Positions 25,692-32,601 of a stretch of 37,505 bases of DNA are shown in pieces. The stretch comes from a virus: the IMG/VR virus record IMGVR_UViG_3300024520_000223, positions 1 through 37,505 of that record; one strand, given 5' to 3'. Every line of letters begins with the position of its first letter. Position 1 is the stretch's first letter. The position numbers and the translations under genes are program-made. The notes under the pieces were generated by a model. That model saw nothing but the letters and a program-made list of their open reading frames with translations, was not told where the DNA came from and did no database searches.

Positions 25692-25874
25692 ATGACACCG
25701 GCTGAAATCAAACAAGCATTTGCTAGTATCTTTGCTGAAATCAAAAAAACACAGGAGCTAATCAGTCAAGAGCTAACATACAACCGGCTTCTTGCTGAAA
25801 AAAGGTTTCGAGATTTTGGAGAAAACAGTCAGGAATCAGGCATTATCTATCGCAAAACTTCAGGAACAAGTTGA
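25692..25874 (+). CDS. N-terminal coiled-coil part of a frame-split EAD-like protein
   Basis: This 60-residue frame begins MTPAEIKQAF like the previous gene, then continues as a helix (AEIKKTQELISQELTYNRLLAEK). At the six-A run at 25798-25803 the helical pattern is lost in this frame but continues in the +1 frame (EILEKTVRNQALSIAKLQEQVD). With one A fewer the two frames would join into a single protein of about 155 residues. Either this is a sequence error, a genuine frameshift mutation, or slippage on the A-run. Confidence 0.5.
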   Translation: MTPAEIKQAFASIFAEIKKTQELISQELTYNRLLAEKRFRDFGENSQESGIIYRKTSGTS

Positions 25875-26166
25875 TAAACAGGCGAGATACTGGCAAGCAA
25901 TTGGCGAGCCTGTACGTAAGAAGCATGACACGGGATACTTTCAAGATCGGGGCAAACTTCTAGCGCAGATTGTGGAATTATTCTCAATGGATGAGCTAAC
26001 GGCCGTATGCTTTGAGATTGGTGTCTTTTGGGATACATTGGCAGGGGATACGCTTCAATACAAAACGCGGTCACTGATTGAAAGTTTGGAGCGGGAAGGG
26101 CAACTGTACAAACTGCTAGACGAATGTGGACGGCAGAGACCTGAGGCAGAATGGCCTATGCTATAG
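25792..26166 (+). CDS. Effector-associated-domain-like (death-like adaptor) protein
   Basis: Residues about 50-124 carry LLAQIVELFSMDELTAVCF, EIGVFWDTLAGDT, SLIESLEREGQLYKLLDEC and RPEAEW. This closely follows the pattern of the small helical effector-associated domains (EADs) that link sensor and effector proteins in bacterial conflict systems, which are abundant in Chloroflexota and cyanobacteria. Residues 1-35 are coiled coil. Taken alone the frame starts at TTG 25792 without a clear ribosome binding site, and it is more plausibly the continuation of the gene starting at 25692. A free EAD in a phage could bind host conflict proteins through like-with-like contact, either as an inhibitor or a decoy; that role is inference. 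Confidence 0.65.
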   Translation: MLKKGFEILEKTVRNQALSIAKLQEQVDKQARYWQAIGEPVRKKHDTGYFQDRGKLLAQIVELFSMDELTAVCFEIGVFWDTLAGDTLQYKTRSLIESLEREGQLYKLLDECGRQRPEAEWPML

Positions 26167-26181
26167 GCAAGAAAAGAGCCC

Positions 26182-26328
26182 TTAGTGACAACGTTCGCAT
26201 AATTCGCAATCATTGCAGATTGCCGTGATTCTGCCACACAATGCACAATTTTCGTCATAGCGAGTACCGCCCCATTTACAACCAGGCCGTTCTTCGATTA
26301 CCAGCTCCCCACTGGCGATCATATCCAT
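26182..26328 (-). CDS. Possible small Cys-rich protein (48 aa)
   Basis: On the - strand, ATG at 26328 (with AGGGTGAAG upstream) opens a frame ending at 26182. It has a KWGG segment and then six cysteines in the last 21 residues, in C-x2-C, C-x2-C and C-x2-C-type spacings typical of zinc ribbons (ENCALCGRI, CNDCELCERCH). The frame stays open upstream without a start. A + strand frame at 26241-26441 overlaps it but looks less protein-like over most of its length. Either could be false. Confidence 0.35.
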   Translation of the reverse strand: MDMIASGELVIEERPGCKWGGTRYDENCALCGRITAICNDCELCERCH

Positions 26329-26442
26329 CACTTCACCCTGCACGGGGGATTCCCCGTCATAGGGTGATAGGGGAATGGGTAATTGATGACGCCGTAGGAT
26401 TAGTTGATGAATTCGTCGAATTAGAAAAACAAAGGAGATAAA

Positions 26443-26742
26443 ATGGATAACCTAGAAAAAGCAAAGCAGTTGGCAAACAGACCCTATGTGGTGGAAATGT
26501 ATCGGGACAACACAACAGATGGTAAGGGCTTTGTGTTTTTAGCAGTTAATCCAGAAATTAAACGTTGTAAAGCTCAAGGTCTAACAATGGAGGAGGCCTT
26601 AAGTAACCTAGATGATGTTCGCATTATCCTTTTTGAGCATTTTCTTGACCATAACTTGATTATTCCTGCCCCAGCATGGGAACCGGATTCAACCAAATCT
26701 GACTATTTCATAATATCTTTCAATGCCGTTTCCAATAATTGA
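26443..26742 (+). CDS. HicB-like protein (99 aa)
   Basis: The protein shows the HicB partial RNase H-like fold pattern: a strand pair (YVVEMYRDN, GKGFVFLAVNPEIKRCKAQG), then the characteristic LTMEEALSNLDDVRIILFEHFLDHNLIIPAP helix-loop. HicB proteins neutralise the HicA RNA-cleaving toxin, but no HicA-like gene is adjacent here, so it is an orphan, possibly an antitoxin mimic or a regulator. Strong ribosome binding site AAAGGAG, 5-6 bases from ATG. Confidence 0.65.
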   Translation: MDNLEKAKQLANRPYVVEMYRDNTTDGKGFVFLAVNPEIKRCKAQGLTMEEALSNLDDVRIILFEHFLDHNLIIPAPAWEPDSTKSDYFIISFNAVSNN

Positions 26743-26941
26743 TCATCCGTTAAACAAGTGTCAAGCAAAGATTAGATACCCGAGCCGGCGTACTGCTAAT
26801 CGTGACGCGAAATACAGAACCCAAAAAAGCGGGATTATTTTTGAGCCATATGAATGTCCTGTCTGTTTTTGGTATCACCTAACATCATTTGGATTTGTGG
26901 GGCAAGATCAAAAAGAAATAAAGAGGCTTTTACGGAGGTAG
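26723..26941 (+). CDS. Small zinc-finger-like protein (72 aa)
   Basis: The protein is basic and has C-x2-C-x3-H with the surrounding YECPVCFWYHLTS, a signature of many small phage proteins (CPxCxxWHLT). An earlier Cys at about residue 13 may complete the site. It overlaps the HicB-like gene by 20 bases. Probably nucleic acid binding; not further known. Confidence 0.6.
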   Translation: MPFPIIDHPLNKCQAKIRYPSRRTANRDAKYRTQKSGIIFEPYECPVCFWYHLTSFGFVGQDQKEIKRLLRR

Positions 26942-26943
26942 AA

Positions 26944-27114
26944 ATGTGGCAAAAAATATTGTGGTATCTAAAGCAATTGATTCCATTATCATATTGGACA
27001 ACATACACACAAAACGGCAACCGGATCATTGTATTTTGGCGCATGTGGTTTGGACATAGCTATGACATCCTCGAATTTAATGTTGAGCCTGTGTCCGAGC
27101 AAGAAGCTGCATGA
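26944..27114 (+). CDS. Small aromatic-rich protein (56 aa)
   Basis: The start chosen is ATG 26944, directly after GGAGGTAGAA; an in-frame ATG at 26854 would overlap the previous gene. The protein is rich in Trp, Tyr and Phe, mildly amphipathic, and ends in an acidic tail. It could be membrane-associated. No family recognised; overlaps next gene by 4 bases. Confidence 0.5.
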   Translation: MWQKILWYLKQLIPLSYWTTYTQNGNRIIVFWRMWFGHSYDILEFNVEPVSEQEAA

Positions 27115-27533
27115 TCCACATCTGTCTCTGTCTTGTCACGATTTCCCTTGCCCTTGCCCCCTCCCCGCCGCCGCTTGATACATTGCCGCTATTAGTCACC
27201 GTGTACGATACCGCGCTGTGTGCGCCAAATACACCTTGTCTGCAAGGCAACGGAGATGGGTACTTTGCCAGCATGATACCTGTGTCTGGCGAATGGTATG
27301 GCCGCATGGCAGCATGTAACCCATCTCTATTCGGTCGCTGGCTTTCAATTGACGGCATTGGTGAGGTTTATTGTGGTGATAATTTTGGTATGATTGATGG
27401 CGTTCCTGTTGAAACAATTGTCATGATTGACGGGGAATGGGTGGCACGGATAGATACTTTTTGGCCTGTTGCAGAGCAAGGTTATCCTGATTGGAATTAT
27501 TACAGGTTTTACAATTGGCGGGTGTTACCATGA
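27111..27533 (+). CDS. Secreted double-psi/3D-like protein (140 aa)
   Basis: Residues 1-20 form a signal peptide (IHICLCLVTISLALAPS). The mature part has VTVYDTALC, then WYGRMAACNPSLFGRWLSIDG, GEVYCGDNFG and a final acidic and aromatic part. The AAC...LFGRxxxIDGxG...YCxD pattern resembles the 3D/RlpA/barwin double-psi beta-barrel group, some of which act on peptidoglycan. The catalytic Asp pattern is not complete enough for me to call an enzyme. It may help breach the host envelope. Confidence 0.55.
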   Translation: MIHICLCLVTISLALAPSPPPLDTLPLLVTVYDTALCAPNTPCLQGNGDGYFASMIPVSGEWYGRMAACNPSLFGRWLSIDGIGEVYCGDNFGMIDGVPVETIVMIDGEWVARIDTFWPVAEQGYPDWNYYRFYNWRVLP

Positions 27534-27757
27534 GGCATAAATTAAGCATCATAAATCATGTAGACGATACGCTGAAGATGATCGGCTGTGAAACGTGTAG
27601 CCTCCGTTTTATGGTAGAGATTGCCGAGAACGGCCGTTTCGTTTCGGGCTCAAAGATAAACATCAATCCAGGTGATGTTGACGCGGCACATACCCTATTT
27701 TTAACGCCTGACGTTGATTTGGTTATGGATGTCAGGGTTGGGGTCGAACAGCCTTAA
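27530..27757 (+). CDS. Small hypothetical protein (75 aa)
   Basis: The start chosen is ATG 27530, overlapping the previous TGA. A CETCS motif near residue 20 and a strand-rich C-terminal half (LFLTPDVDLVMDVRVGV) are visible. No family recognised. It is the last gene of the + strand accessory operon, ending about 25 bases before a convergent - strand gene. Confidence 0.5.
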   Translation: MRHKLSIINHVDDTLKMIGCETCSLRFMVEIAENGRFVSGSKININPGDVDAAHTLFLTPDVDLVMDVRVGVEQP

Positions 27758-27780
27758 AAATCTTCGTCATTTTCTCATGA

Positions 27781-27984
27781 TCAATTAGCAACAGGAAAAT
27801 CACCTATGATTTGACCGCAATCTAAGCACCATTCAAACCAGATATAGTCTCCTGCCCCGATGCCAATATCATCTGGCACATAGCCCTCGAATTCAACCCC
27901 ATCAATTTCACCACTATTTCTATCACTGCTTTTTGCCGCAATTGATGCAGATCGTTCACTGCTGCATTGTTTGCATTTCGCCAT
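27781..27984 (-). CDS. Small zinc-ribbon-like protein (67 aa)
   Basis: The protein has C-x2-C near the start (MAKCKQCSS) and C-x2-C near the end (WCLDCGQIIGDFP), with EFEGYVPDDIGIGAGDYIWF between. The C-terminal motif is recurrent in small phage zinc ribbons. Ribosome binding site GGAAGGGCGAG precedes ATG. It overlaps the upstream gene by 29 bases. Confidence 0.65.
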   Translation of the reverse strand: MAKCKQCSSERSASIAAKSSDRNSGEIDGVEFEGYVPDDIGIGAGDYIWFEWCLDCGQIIGDFPVAN

Positions 27985-28171
27985 CTCGCCCTTCCTTCGC
28001 CTTCTTCAACAACCTACGGACAATAATAATATCATCCAAGCCCGCACTGAATACTGCATCTATGAATTCCTTTTTCGCCGTCTTGCCGTGAAAGCCGAGT
28101 GCCGCCAATGTGGATGATAGCTTTTGGCGGTATTCAGCCGAACGTTGCTTGCCTGATTTTGGTTTACTCAT
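27956..28171 (-). CDS. Small basic helical protein (71 aa)
   Basis: The protein is Lys/Arg-rich and helical (SAEYRQKLSSTLAALGF, KKEFIDAVFSAGLDDIIIV, RRLLKKAKEG). Good ribosome binding site GGAGG before the ATG. It might bind nucleic acid. No family recognised. Confidence 0.55.
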   Translation of the reverse strand: MSKPKSGKQRSAEYRQKLSSTLAALGFHGKTAKKEFIDAVFSAGLDDIIIVRRLLKKAKEGRDGEMQTMQQ

Positions 28172-28207
28172 CTAATGCCTCCATTACTTCATTGCAATCT
28201 TCATAGT

Positions 28208-28235
28208 GCGAACGAGTTTTCTTGTCATCGTTCGC
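28208..28235. repeat. Intercistronic 8-bp inverted repeat
   Basis: GCGAACGA (28208-28215) and TCGTTCGC (28228-28235) are exact inverted repeats with a 12-base spacer. It lies between two - strand genes and could form an mRNA hairpin. No T-run follows on the - strand, so a terminator is not supported. Confidence 0.6.
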
Positions 28236-28257
28236 TTTCTACGCTTTTGTGACTTGC

Positions 28258-28461
28258 TCAGGTTTTTTGTTGATCTAACTCTTCGTAAATTGAGTTTGCC
28301 AGTTTTTCGTTTTCATCGGTCGGCCATACCCTGTCACATTCTGCCAGAATCTCTTTTTTTGATTTATTAGCAAACCAATCTTCTATCCAATTCCACCCAC
28401 CCTCGGCAGAGCCAGTATATTCAATTATCTCATCTCGGTTATAAATGTCGCTTGAATTCAT
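28258..28461 (-). CDS. Small acidic protein (67 aa)
   Basis: The protein is acidic and Trp-rich (GWNWIEDWFANKSKKEILA), helical, ending in EELDQQKT. Strong ribosome binding site AAAGGAGATTTGAA. It is the first gene of the - strand trio and its promoter should lie in the divergent region 28462-28575, where a - strand TATACT is seen at 28507-28512. Acidic phage proteins of this size can be DNA mimics or inhibitors, but nothing decides that here. Confidence 0.6.
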   Translation of the reverse strand: MNSSDIYNRDEIIEYTGSAEGGWNWIEDWFANKSKKEILAECDRVWPTDENEKLANSIYEELDQQKT

Positions 28462-28518
28462 TTCAAATCTCCTTTTGTGTTAGTTGTTCGTTTCTTAATT
28501 AACTACAGTATACCACCT

Positions 28519-28569
28519 GTTACGTAACGACAGTGTAAACTACTTTACACTTGACACCTCAATTATAAT
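28519..28569 (+). promoter_or_regulatory. Divergent control region: -10 box, two palindromes, leaderless start
   Basis: TATAAT at 28564-28569 lies so close to the ATG at 28576 that the transcript would start at or next to the start codon, and no ribosome binding site is visible. Just upstream are an inverted repeat AGTGTAAA (28532-28539) / TTTACACT (28544-28551) and a palindrome GTTACGTAAC (28519-28528), which look like operator sites overlapping the expected -35 region. A TTGACA (28551-28556) is too close to the -10 to be its partner. A - strand TATACT (28507-28512) would serve the opposite genes. Confidence 0.6.
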
Positions 28570-28575
28570 ATTCAT

Positions 28576-31074
28576 ATGGTTACTTCGTTTCACGTTGGGA
28601 TTGGTGGCAATAAAGACGGTATCGGGCAATGGATGCGTTCTCTAAACGATGCTGGTATCCCCTTCCCGCTTAAATCCGTTGACGAATACGGCGTATTATT
28701 TGAGGCATTGACGGTTGGCATCGAGCGCAATATTACCAACTGGCTTGTCTACCGCATGAGTGAATTTGAACACAGCGCGGCGGGCGTGCGAGAAACGCCC
28801 GACTATACCCTCCCCCCCTACGATGCGGCCGTTAAACATTGGCTACCTATCGAAGCTGCCCTCCCTCCTGAGTTTGATAAGATGGCCGTTTACATAGAAC
28901 CGTTTAACGAAATCCGCATGAAAAAATCGCCCGACGATGTGCAATATAAGGATATGAACGCCGCCGACTGGATGGGTGAATGTTGTTATCATCTGGCGAC
29001 ATTTGCCAATGAACGTGGGTATAAGGTTGCCTTGCCAGCGATTAACAGCGGGGAACCTGGCGAAAAAGACGCTGGCATGATGGATGTCGTCACTCAGTAC
29101 AGTCAACCGGGGATGCTAAAACTCATCGCCTACGCCGCCGAACATCCTGATATGTGCCTCCTGTCAATTCACGAGTACATTTGGGACAGATATTTGCATG
29201 AGGATGAATCGTGGGCAGACTGGTATCCATATTTATTTGGGCGTTTTGAGGGGTTGATAGCCGCCGCTGACAATGCGGGGATACCACGGACATTCAAGTG
29301 CATTGTAAGCGAGTGGGGATTTGACCGCGAAAAAGCACCGCGCTGGAATGAGGCCAAGCCGATCATAGAACAATACACGGCATGGATGGTACGATGGGCG
29401 CAAATCATCGTCGGCACTACCGCTTGGACATTACAAAACGGAGAGGGCGGGGTTGACAATGACGTACAGACATGGATAGAGCCACTCATCCATTACACGA
29501 TATATGAACGGCCGTTACCCGCCGAACAGCCGCAAATCACACATGAATTATTTGGATCCACCCTACCGCAACAGGAGAAACCACCGATGATTAACACGCA
29601 AACAATAGACATCCCTGAGGATGCTACAAATTTTGAGATTGGCATTGTAAACAAAAGCGGGGAGATTATCGACCCTACGATATTTTATGATGGCGAAAAC
29701 CTCCCTATTCAGATCATGGTTACTAGCACACTGAGCGGCGAGATACCGCCGCCACAATTCCCCGCTATTGTCCCAAATGCTTTAGGTGTCGATGTGTCCG
29801 CTCATCAGGGCAAATTTGATTGGGAAACGGCCGTTTCCAATGGTGTCACCTATGCCATTATCAGATCATCAAATGGACTAGGCAGTACGTCAACAGATCA
29901 AAACGGCCGTGACGAACAGCTATTCAGAAACGCAGGTAGATTGACGGAGCGAAATATGCCGTGGGCAGTCTATCACTTTTTGCAGGATGGGCAGAGCATT
30001 GTCAAACAGGCGGAACTTGTCAATGATATTCTGGCAGAATTAAAGGCATTGCATATGTATCCAAAAACGGCCGTCTTTAACAATGGCGTGACATTGCCAA
30101 CGCTGTTTATTGACGTTGAAAAGGCGACATTGACACCCGATCAAATTAAACTATTTGCTGATAATATCCCGTTTAGATACGGCATCTACACACGTAAATC
30201 ATTATGGAATCCTATCATGGCAGGAACGGCCGTTTGGTGGGAAAATATTTGTTGCTGGGTAGCTGCATATGGTAAAAACGATGGCAGTGTTCCGCCGTGG
30301 AAACCTGGAACGCCATATGGATTTAAGCGTAATACAATTTGGCAATACACAAGTCAGGGCGGGCATATCATCGGCTCAACCGCTGGCCTGGATTTGAATA
30401 TAGCAACCCCATTTGAACAGGAAACCGAACCGCCTGACATTGACCCCCCTACTGGCAAAACATACGATTTGTTGGGCTACATGATGGGCGACGGCCGTTT
30501 ATTCGAGTTCCAGCTATCTGATGCCAACAGAAACGCCACAAACCAAGAGCGCAATCAAACGCAGTCTGAGGGTGAATTATTTTATATTGTCAAGGGGGAG
30601 AATCAGGGCGTGTGGGAGCGATACCATTACAATGACGAATACATTTTACAAGATACGGATACATCACCAGCCAACGCCAGCGACGGTACAGAACGATATT
30701 ACCAAGTGCGGAGAGCGGATGGCGTGACTCTGGTTCCGTATACCAAACGACATATGAAAATTGGCGAGAAGTTTATCGGTTCCCCCCACTGGGTACAATT
30801 CTACAGAAAATCAGATTGTGAGCTGCATCCTGAAAACAGCGGTGAAGCCACAAATGTGACGACGCTAATTGCTCATTATGATTTTTATGAATTTGATAAA
30901 TTAACAGTTGCAGATGTAGTTGTGGTTGAGTCGGGCGGAGAAACACACTGGTTTGCACGGGGATACGGCCGTGTCGCCTGGTATTCAATCTGGGGTAATG
31001 CTGAAATCAGCGAGGAGCATGCGCCAGGGCAACGGCCGGATATAGTGAGGGAGGTTATCGGGTGCTTGGATTAG
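28576..31074 (+). CDS. Two-domain endolysin: clan GH-A-like glycosidase plus GH25 muramidase
   Basis: This 832-residue protein has an N-terminal TIM-barrel-like domain (about 1-310) with catalytic-type glutamates at E112 in EPFNE and about E246 in SEWGFD, spaced as in clan GH-A. A linker leads to a GH25 lysozyme domain (about 403-600) with DVSAHQGKFDW, FIDVE (about 510) and WQYTSQGG (about 588) followed by DLN. GH25 enzymes cut the sugar backbone of peptidoglycan. A C-terminal domain of about 200 residues of unknown type may bind the cell wall. There is no signal peptide, so export likely depends on the holin-like protein. Its 3' end overlaps a convergent gene by 20 bases. Confidence 0.85.
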   Translation: MVTSFHVGIGGNKDGIGQWMRSLNDAGIPFPLKSVDEYGVLFEALTVGIERNITNWLVYRMSEFEHSAAGVRETPDYTLPPYDAAVKHWLPIEAALPPEFDKMAVYIEPFNEIRMKKSPDDVQYKDMNAADWMGECCYHLATFANERGYKVALPAINSGEPGEKDAGMMDVVTQYSQPGMLKLIAYAAEHPDMCLLSIHEYIWDRYLHEDESWADWYPYLFGRFEGLIAAADNAGIPRTFKCIVSEWGFDREKAPRWNEAKPIIEQYTAWMVRWAQIIVGTTAWTLQNGEGGVDNDVQTWIEPLIHYTIYERPLPAEQPQITHELFGSTLPQQEKPPMINTQTIDIPEDATNFEIGIVNKSGEIIDPTIFYDGENLPIQIMVTSTLSGEIPPPQFPAIVPNALGVDVSAHQGKFDWETAVSNGVTYAIIRSSNGLGSTSTDQNGRDEQLFRNAGRLTERNMPWAVYHFLQDGQSIVKQAELVNDILAELKALHMYPKTAVFNNGVTLPTLFIDVEKATLTPDQIKLFADNIPFRYGIYTRKSLWNPIMAGTAVWWENICCWVAAYGKNDGSVPPWKPGTPYGFKRNTIWQYTSQGGHIIGSTAGLDLNIATPFEQETEPPDIDPPTGKTYDLLGYMMGDGRLFEFQLSDANRNATNQERNQTQSEGELFYIVKGENQGVWERYHYNDEYILQDTDTSPANASDGTERYYQVRRADGVTLVPYTKRHMKIGEKFIGSPHWVQFYRKSDCELHPENSGEATNVTTLIAHYDFYEFDKLTVADVVVVESGGETHWFARGYGRVAWYSIWGNAEISEEHAPGQRPDIVREVIGCLD

Positions 31075-31291
31075 TAAGACGGCCGTTCAATTCGCGGCGT
31101 ATGTATTCCTGCGAATCACTCACGCCCCTCAGAACAGCAATAGCAGCTTGTGCCATAAATGTATGAACATCACCTCCGACAACTGGCATCATTGACCATT
31201 CGAGGTCATTACTATCCTGTATTTTGTCCCACCATTCACCAACTGCGGCGGTTAGCGACACTTCCAACTGTGCAATATCTGAAACTTTCAT
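31055..31291 (-). CDS. Small hypothetical protein (78 aa)
   Basis: The protein is predicted mainly helical (AQLEVSLTAAVGEWWDKIQD, AQAAIAVLRGVSDSQEYIRREL). Ribosome binding site AGGGAGAAATC. It is the last gene of the - strand recombination operon. No family recognised. Confidence 0.55.
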   Translation of the reverse strand: MKVSDIAQLEVSLTAAVGEWWDKIQDSNDLEWSMMPVVGGDVHTFMAQAAIAVLRGVSDSQEYIRRELNGRLTNPSTR

Positions 31292-31345
31292 GATTTCTCC
31301 CTGACTTCAGTACGAGGCCGCAGAAACGGCCGTTTATTGGGTTGT

Positions 31346-32164
31346 TTACTCATAGGTAAACAAATCATCATTATCCCCGTATTCCTCTTCCCAATCGGGG
31401 GATGGGGGTGGTTCTAACAATGGCTGGCTTGAGACTTCTTCCGTTTCTGCATCGTCGTTAAATTCCAAAATACGTATATTGCTTGGCTGCTTGCTGGCAA
31501 AATTCTCATTAATCAGACTGAGGGCGCGGTATACATCCTGCTCTGCTCGTTTGTTTGCCACCCACTCCCATGTTCGGCCGTTTGGCGGATCAATGGGGTC
31601 GCCCTTTGCCCTGCTTTTGGTTGCCTTTCTGGCGACCATATCCGCCTTTTTGATGACACCGATCCCCGTTCTACATACCATCTGTTGAGCAACTAGCCAG
31701 GGGACGCCCGATTCAACTAATTTCAGATACTCGCTCAGGCGGTACGCTTTGCAAATTGAAGCGACGTCACCAGCTAAAATATGGTACTGCTGCCGTTCCT
31801 CGCCTACCATTGTACGCGGTTCATAAACGCGCCGCGTCTGGTCGGTGTCCTCATTGTCAATATACCAGATGGGTGTATCAACTTCCCGCGCCTTGCGTCG
31901 CCAGAAAGCAATTCCCAACATGACGACATTTTTCCCCTTCCAGTCCTTCCAAATATGAATTTCCCCCGTTGTCGGCAGGGGATTAGCCCCCGACATAATA
32001 GCCAACTGAGCGGCTGCAATCATACCGCTCTTGCCTACATCTTCATAGGCGGGATGAAATGCCATCATGCGATCTGATAATTCCCTAATCTCATTACGCT
32101 CCCCGTAATTCGCCAATGCCGTACCGTCTACCTTTTCTAATGCCTGCGTATTATTTTCACTCAT
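31346..32164 (-). CDS. RecT/Bet-like DNA annealing protein candidate (272 aa)
   Basis: The start is ATG 32164, which has GGAGG 5 bases upstream; in-frame ATGs at 32176 and 32188 lie inside the previous gene and have none. The core has AAQLAIMSGANPLPTTGEIH followed by VVMLGIAFWRRKARE, then an LSEYLKLVESGVPWLVAQQM helix and an ADMVARKATKSRAKGDPIDP region, ending in an acidic Pro-rich tail. The G-x-NPL-x-GEI pattern resembles RecT/Bet-type annealing proteins that pair single strands in phage recombination, and an acidic C-terminus is typical of proteins that contact partners. The family call is tentative. Confidence 0.5.
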   Translation of the reverse strand: MSENNTQALEKVDGTALANYGERNEIRELSDRMMAFHPAYEDVGKSGMIAAAQLAIMSGANPLPTTGEIHIWKDWKGKNVVMLGIAFWRRKAREVDTPIWYIDNEDTDQTRRVYEPRTMVGEERQQYHILAGDVASICKAYRLSEYLKLVESGVPWLVAQQMVCRTGIGVIKKADMVARKATKSRAKGDPIDPPNGRTWEWVANKRAEQDVYRALSLINENFASKQPSNIRILEFNDDAETEEVSSQPLLEPPPSPDWEEEYGDNDDLFTYE

Positions 32165-32165
32165 G

Positions 32166-32432
32166 TTATCCTCCATAGATTGACGCATCGTTTACCGTCG
32201 CGTCATAATCCTGCTCAATTAACATCTCGTCCAATTCGACTGGCGGAAGCAAATCTTTGATCTTTTGCTCTGCCTGTTCTACATAAATAACCGCTTCAGT
32301 ATCTTTTTGAGCATACTCTCTTAGGGCTTTGAGTTCCCGCTGATAATGATTTGCCCATCGTGCCTTGTATGCCCTTTGTTTGGTTGTTCCTGTGAATTGA
32401 CTTGCAACGTAGTGATGTGTTACTGTTGTCAT
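32166..32432 (-). CDS. Hypothetical helical protein (88 aa)
   Basis: The protein is basic in its first half (TTKQRAYKARWANHYQRELK) and acidic in the second (EQAEQKIKDLLPPVELDEML). Ribosome binding site ACAGGAGAAATCAC. It overlaps the start region of the annealing-protein candidate, suggesting joint function in recombination or replication. Confidence 0.55.
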   Translation of the reverse strand: MTTVTHHYVASQFTGTTKQRAYKARWANHYQRELKALREYAQKDTEAVIYVEQAEQKIKDLLPPVELDEMLIEQDYDATVNDASIYGG

Positions 32433-32456
32433 GTGATTTCTCCTGTTGTGAGAACT

Positions 32457-32489
32457 AGCCCGATCTTTTCTGGGAGGTCGGGCTTTTTT
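32457..32489 (+). terminator. Intrinsic terminator-like hairpin (+ strand) / 5'-UTR hairpin of the - strand operon
   Basis: AGCCCGA (32457-32463) pairs with TCGGGCT (32478-32484), with T residues through 32489. Read on the + strand it is terminator-like; read on the - strand it is a hairpin in the untranslated leader of the operon that starts near 32503. It would block + strand read-through into the divergent promoters. Confidence 0.6.
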
Positions 32490-32509
32490 GTTGCCTGTGT
32501 CTACCTATT

Positions 32510-32537
32510 ATTATACACATTTTGGACTGTTTGTCAA
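32510..32537 (-). promoter_or_regulatory. Promoter of the - strand recombination operon
   Basis: On the - strand, TTGACA (32532-32537) and TATAAT (32510-32515) are 16 bases apart, both perfect. Start near 32503, giving a 5' leader of about 70 bases with the hairpin 32457-32484. Confidence 0.75.
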
Positions 32538-32574
32538 GTCGGCTTTACGCAGAGGGACATTGCCCTTGACAAAC
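32529..32574. repeat. 10-bp inverted repeat covering two divergent -35 boxes
   Basis: GTTTGTCAAG at 32529-32538 is the exact reverse complement of CTTGACAAAC at 32565-32574. Each arm holds the TTGACA box of one of the two divergent promoters, so a single regulator could bind both. Confidence 0.7.
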
Positions 32575-32594
32575 TATGTAATATCCATTAGTAT
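32566..32594 (+). promoter_or_regulatory. Divergent + strand promoter for the small regulator
   Basis: TTGACA (32566-32571) is 17 bases from a weaker -10 (TAGTAT, 32589-32594). The expected start falls within a few bases of ATG 32602, so the transcript may be leaderless or nearly so. Confidence 0.55.
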
Positions 32595-32601
32595 AGAGGG
32601 C

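Noticed and set aside
26241-26441. + strand 66-aa frame
   Set aside because: Most of it has an unlikely composition (Pro/Arg/His-rich), no ribosome binding site, and it overlaps a more protein-like Cys-rich frame on the other strand. Only its last 25 residues look natural.
28551-28569. TTGACA plus TATAAT as one promoter
   Set aside because: The spacing is 7 bases, impossible for a sigma-70 promoter.
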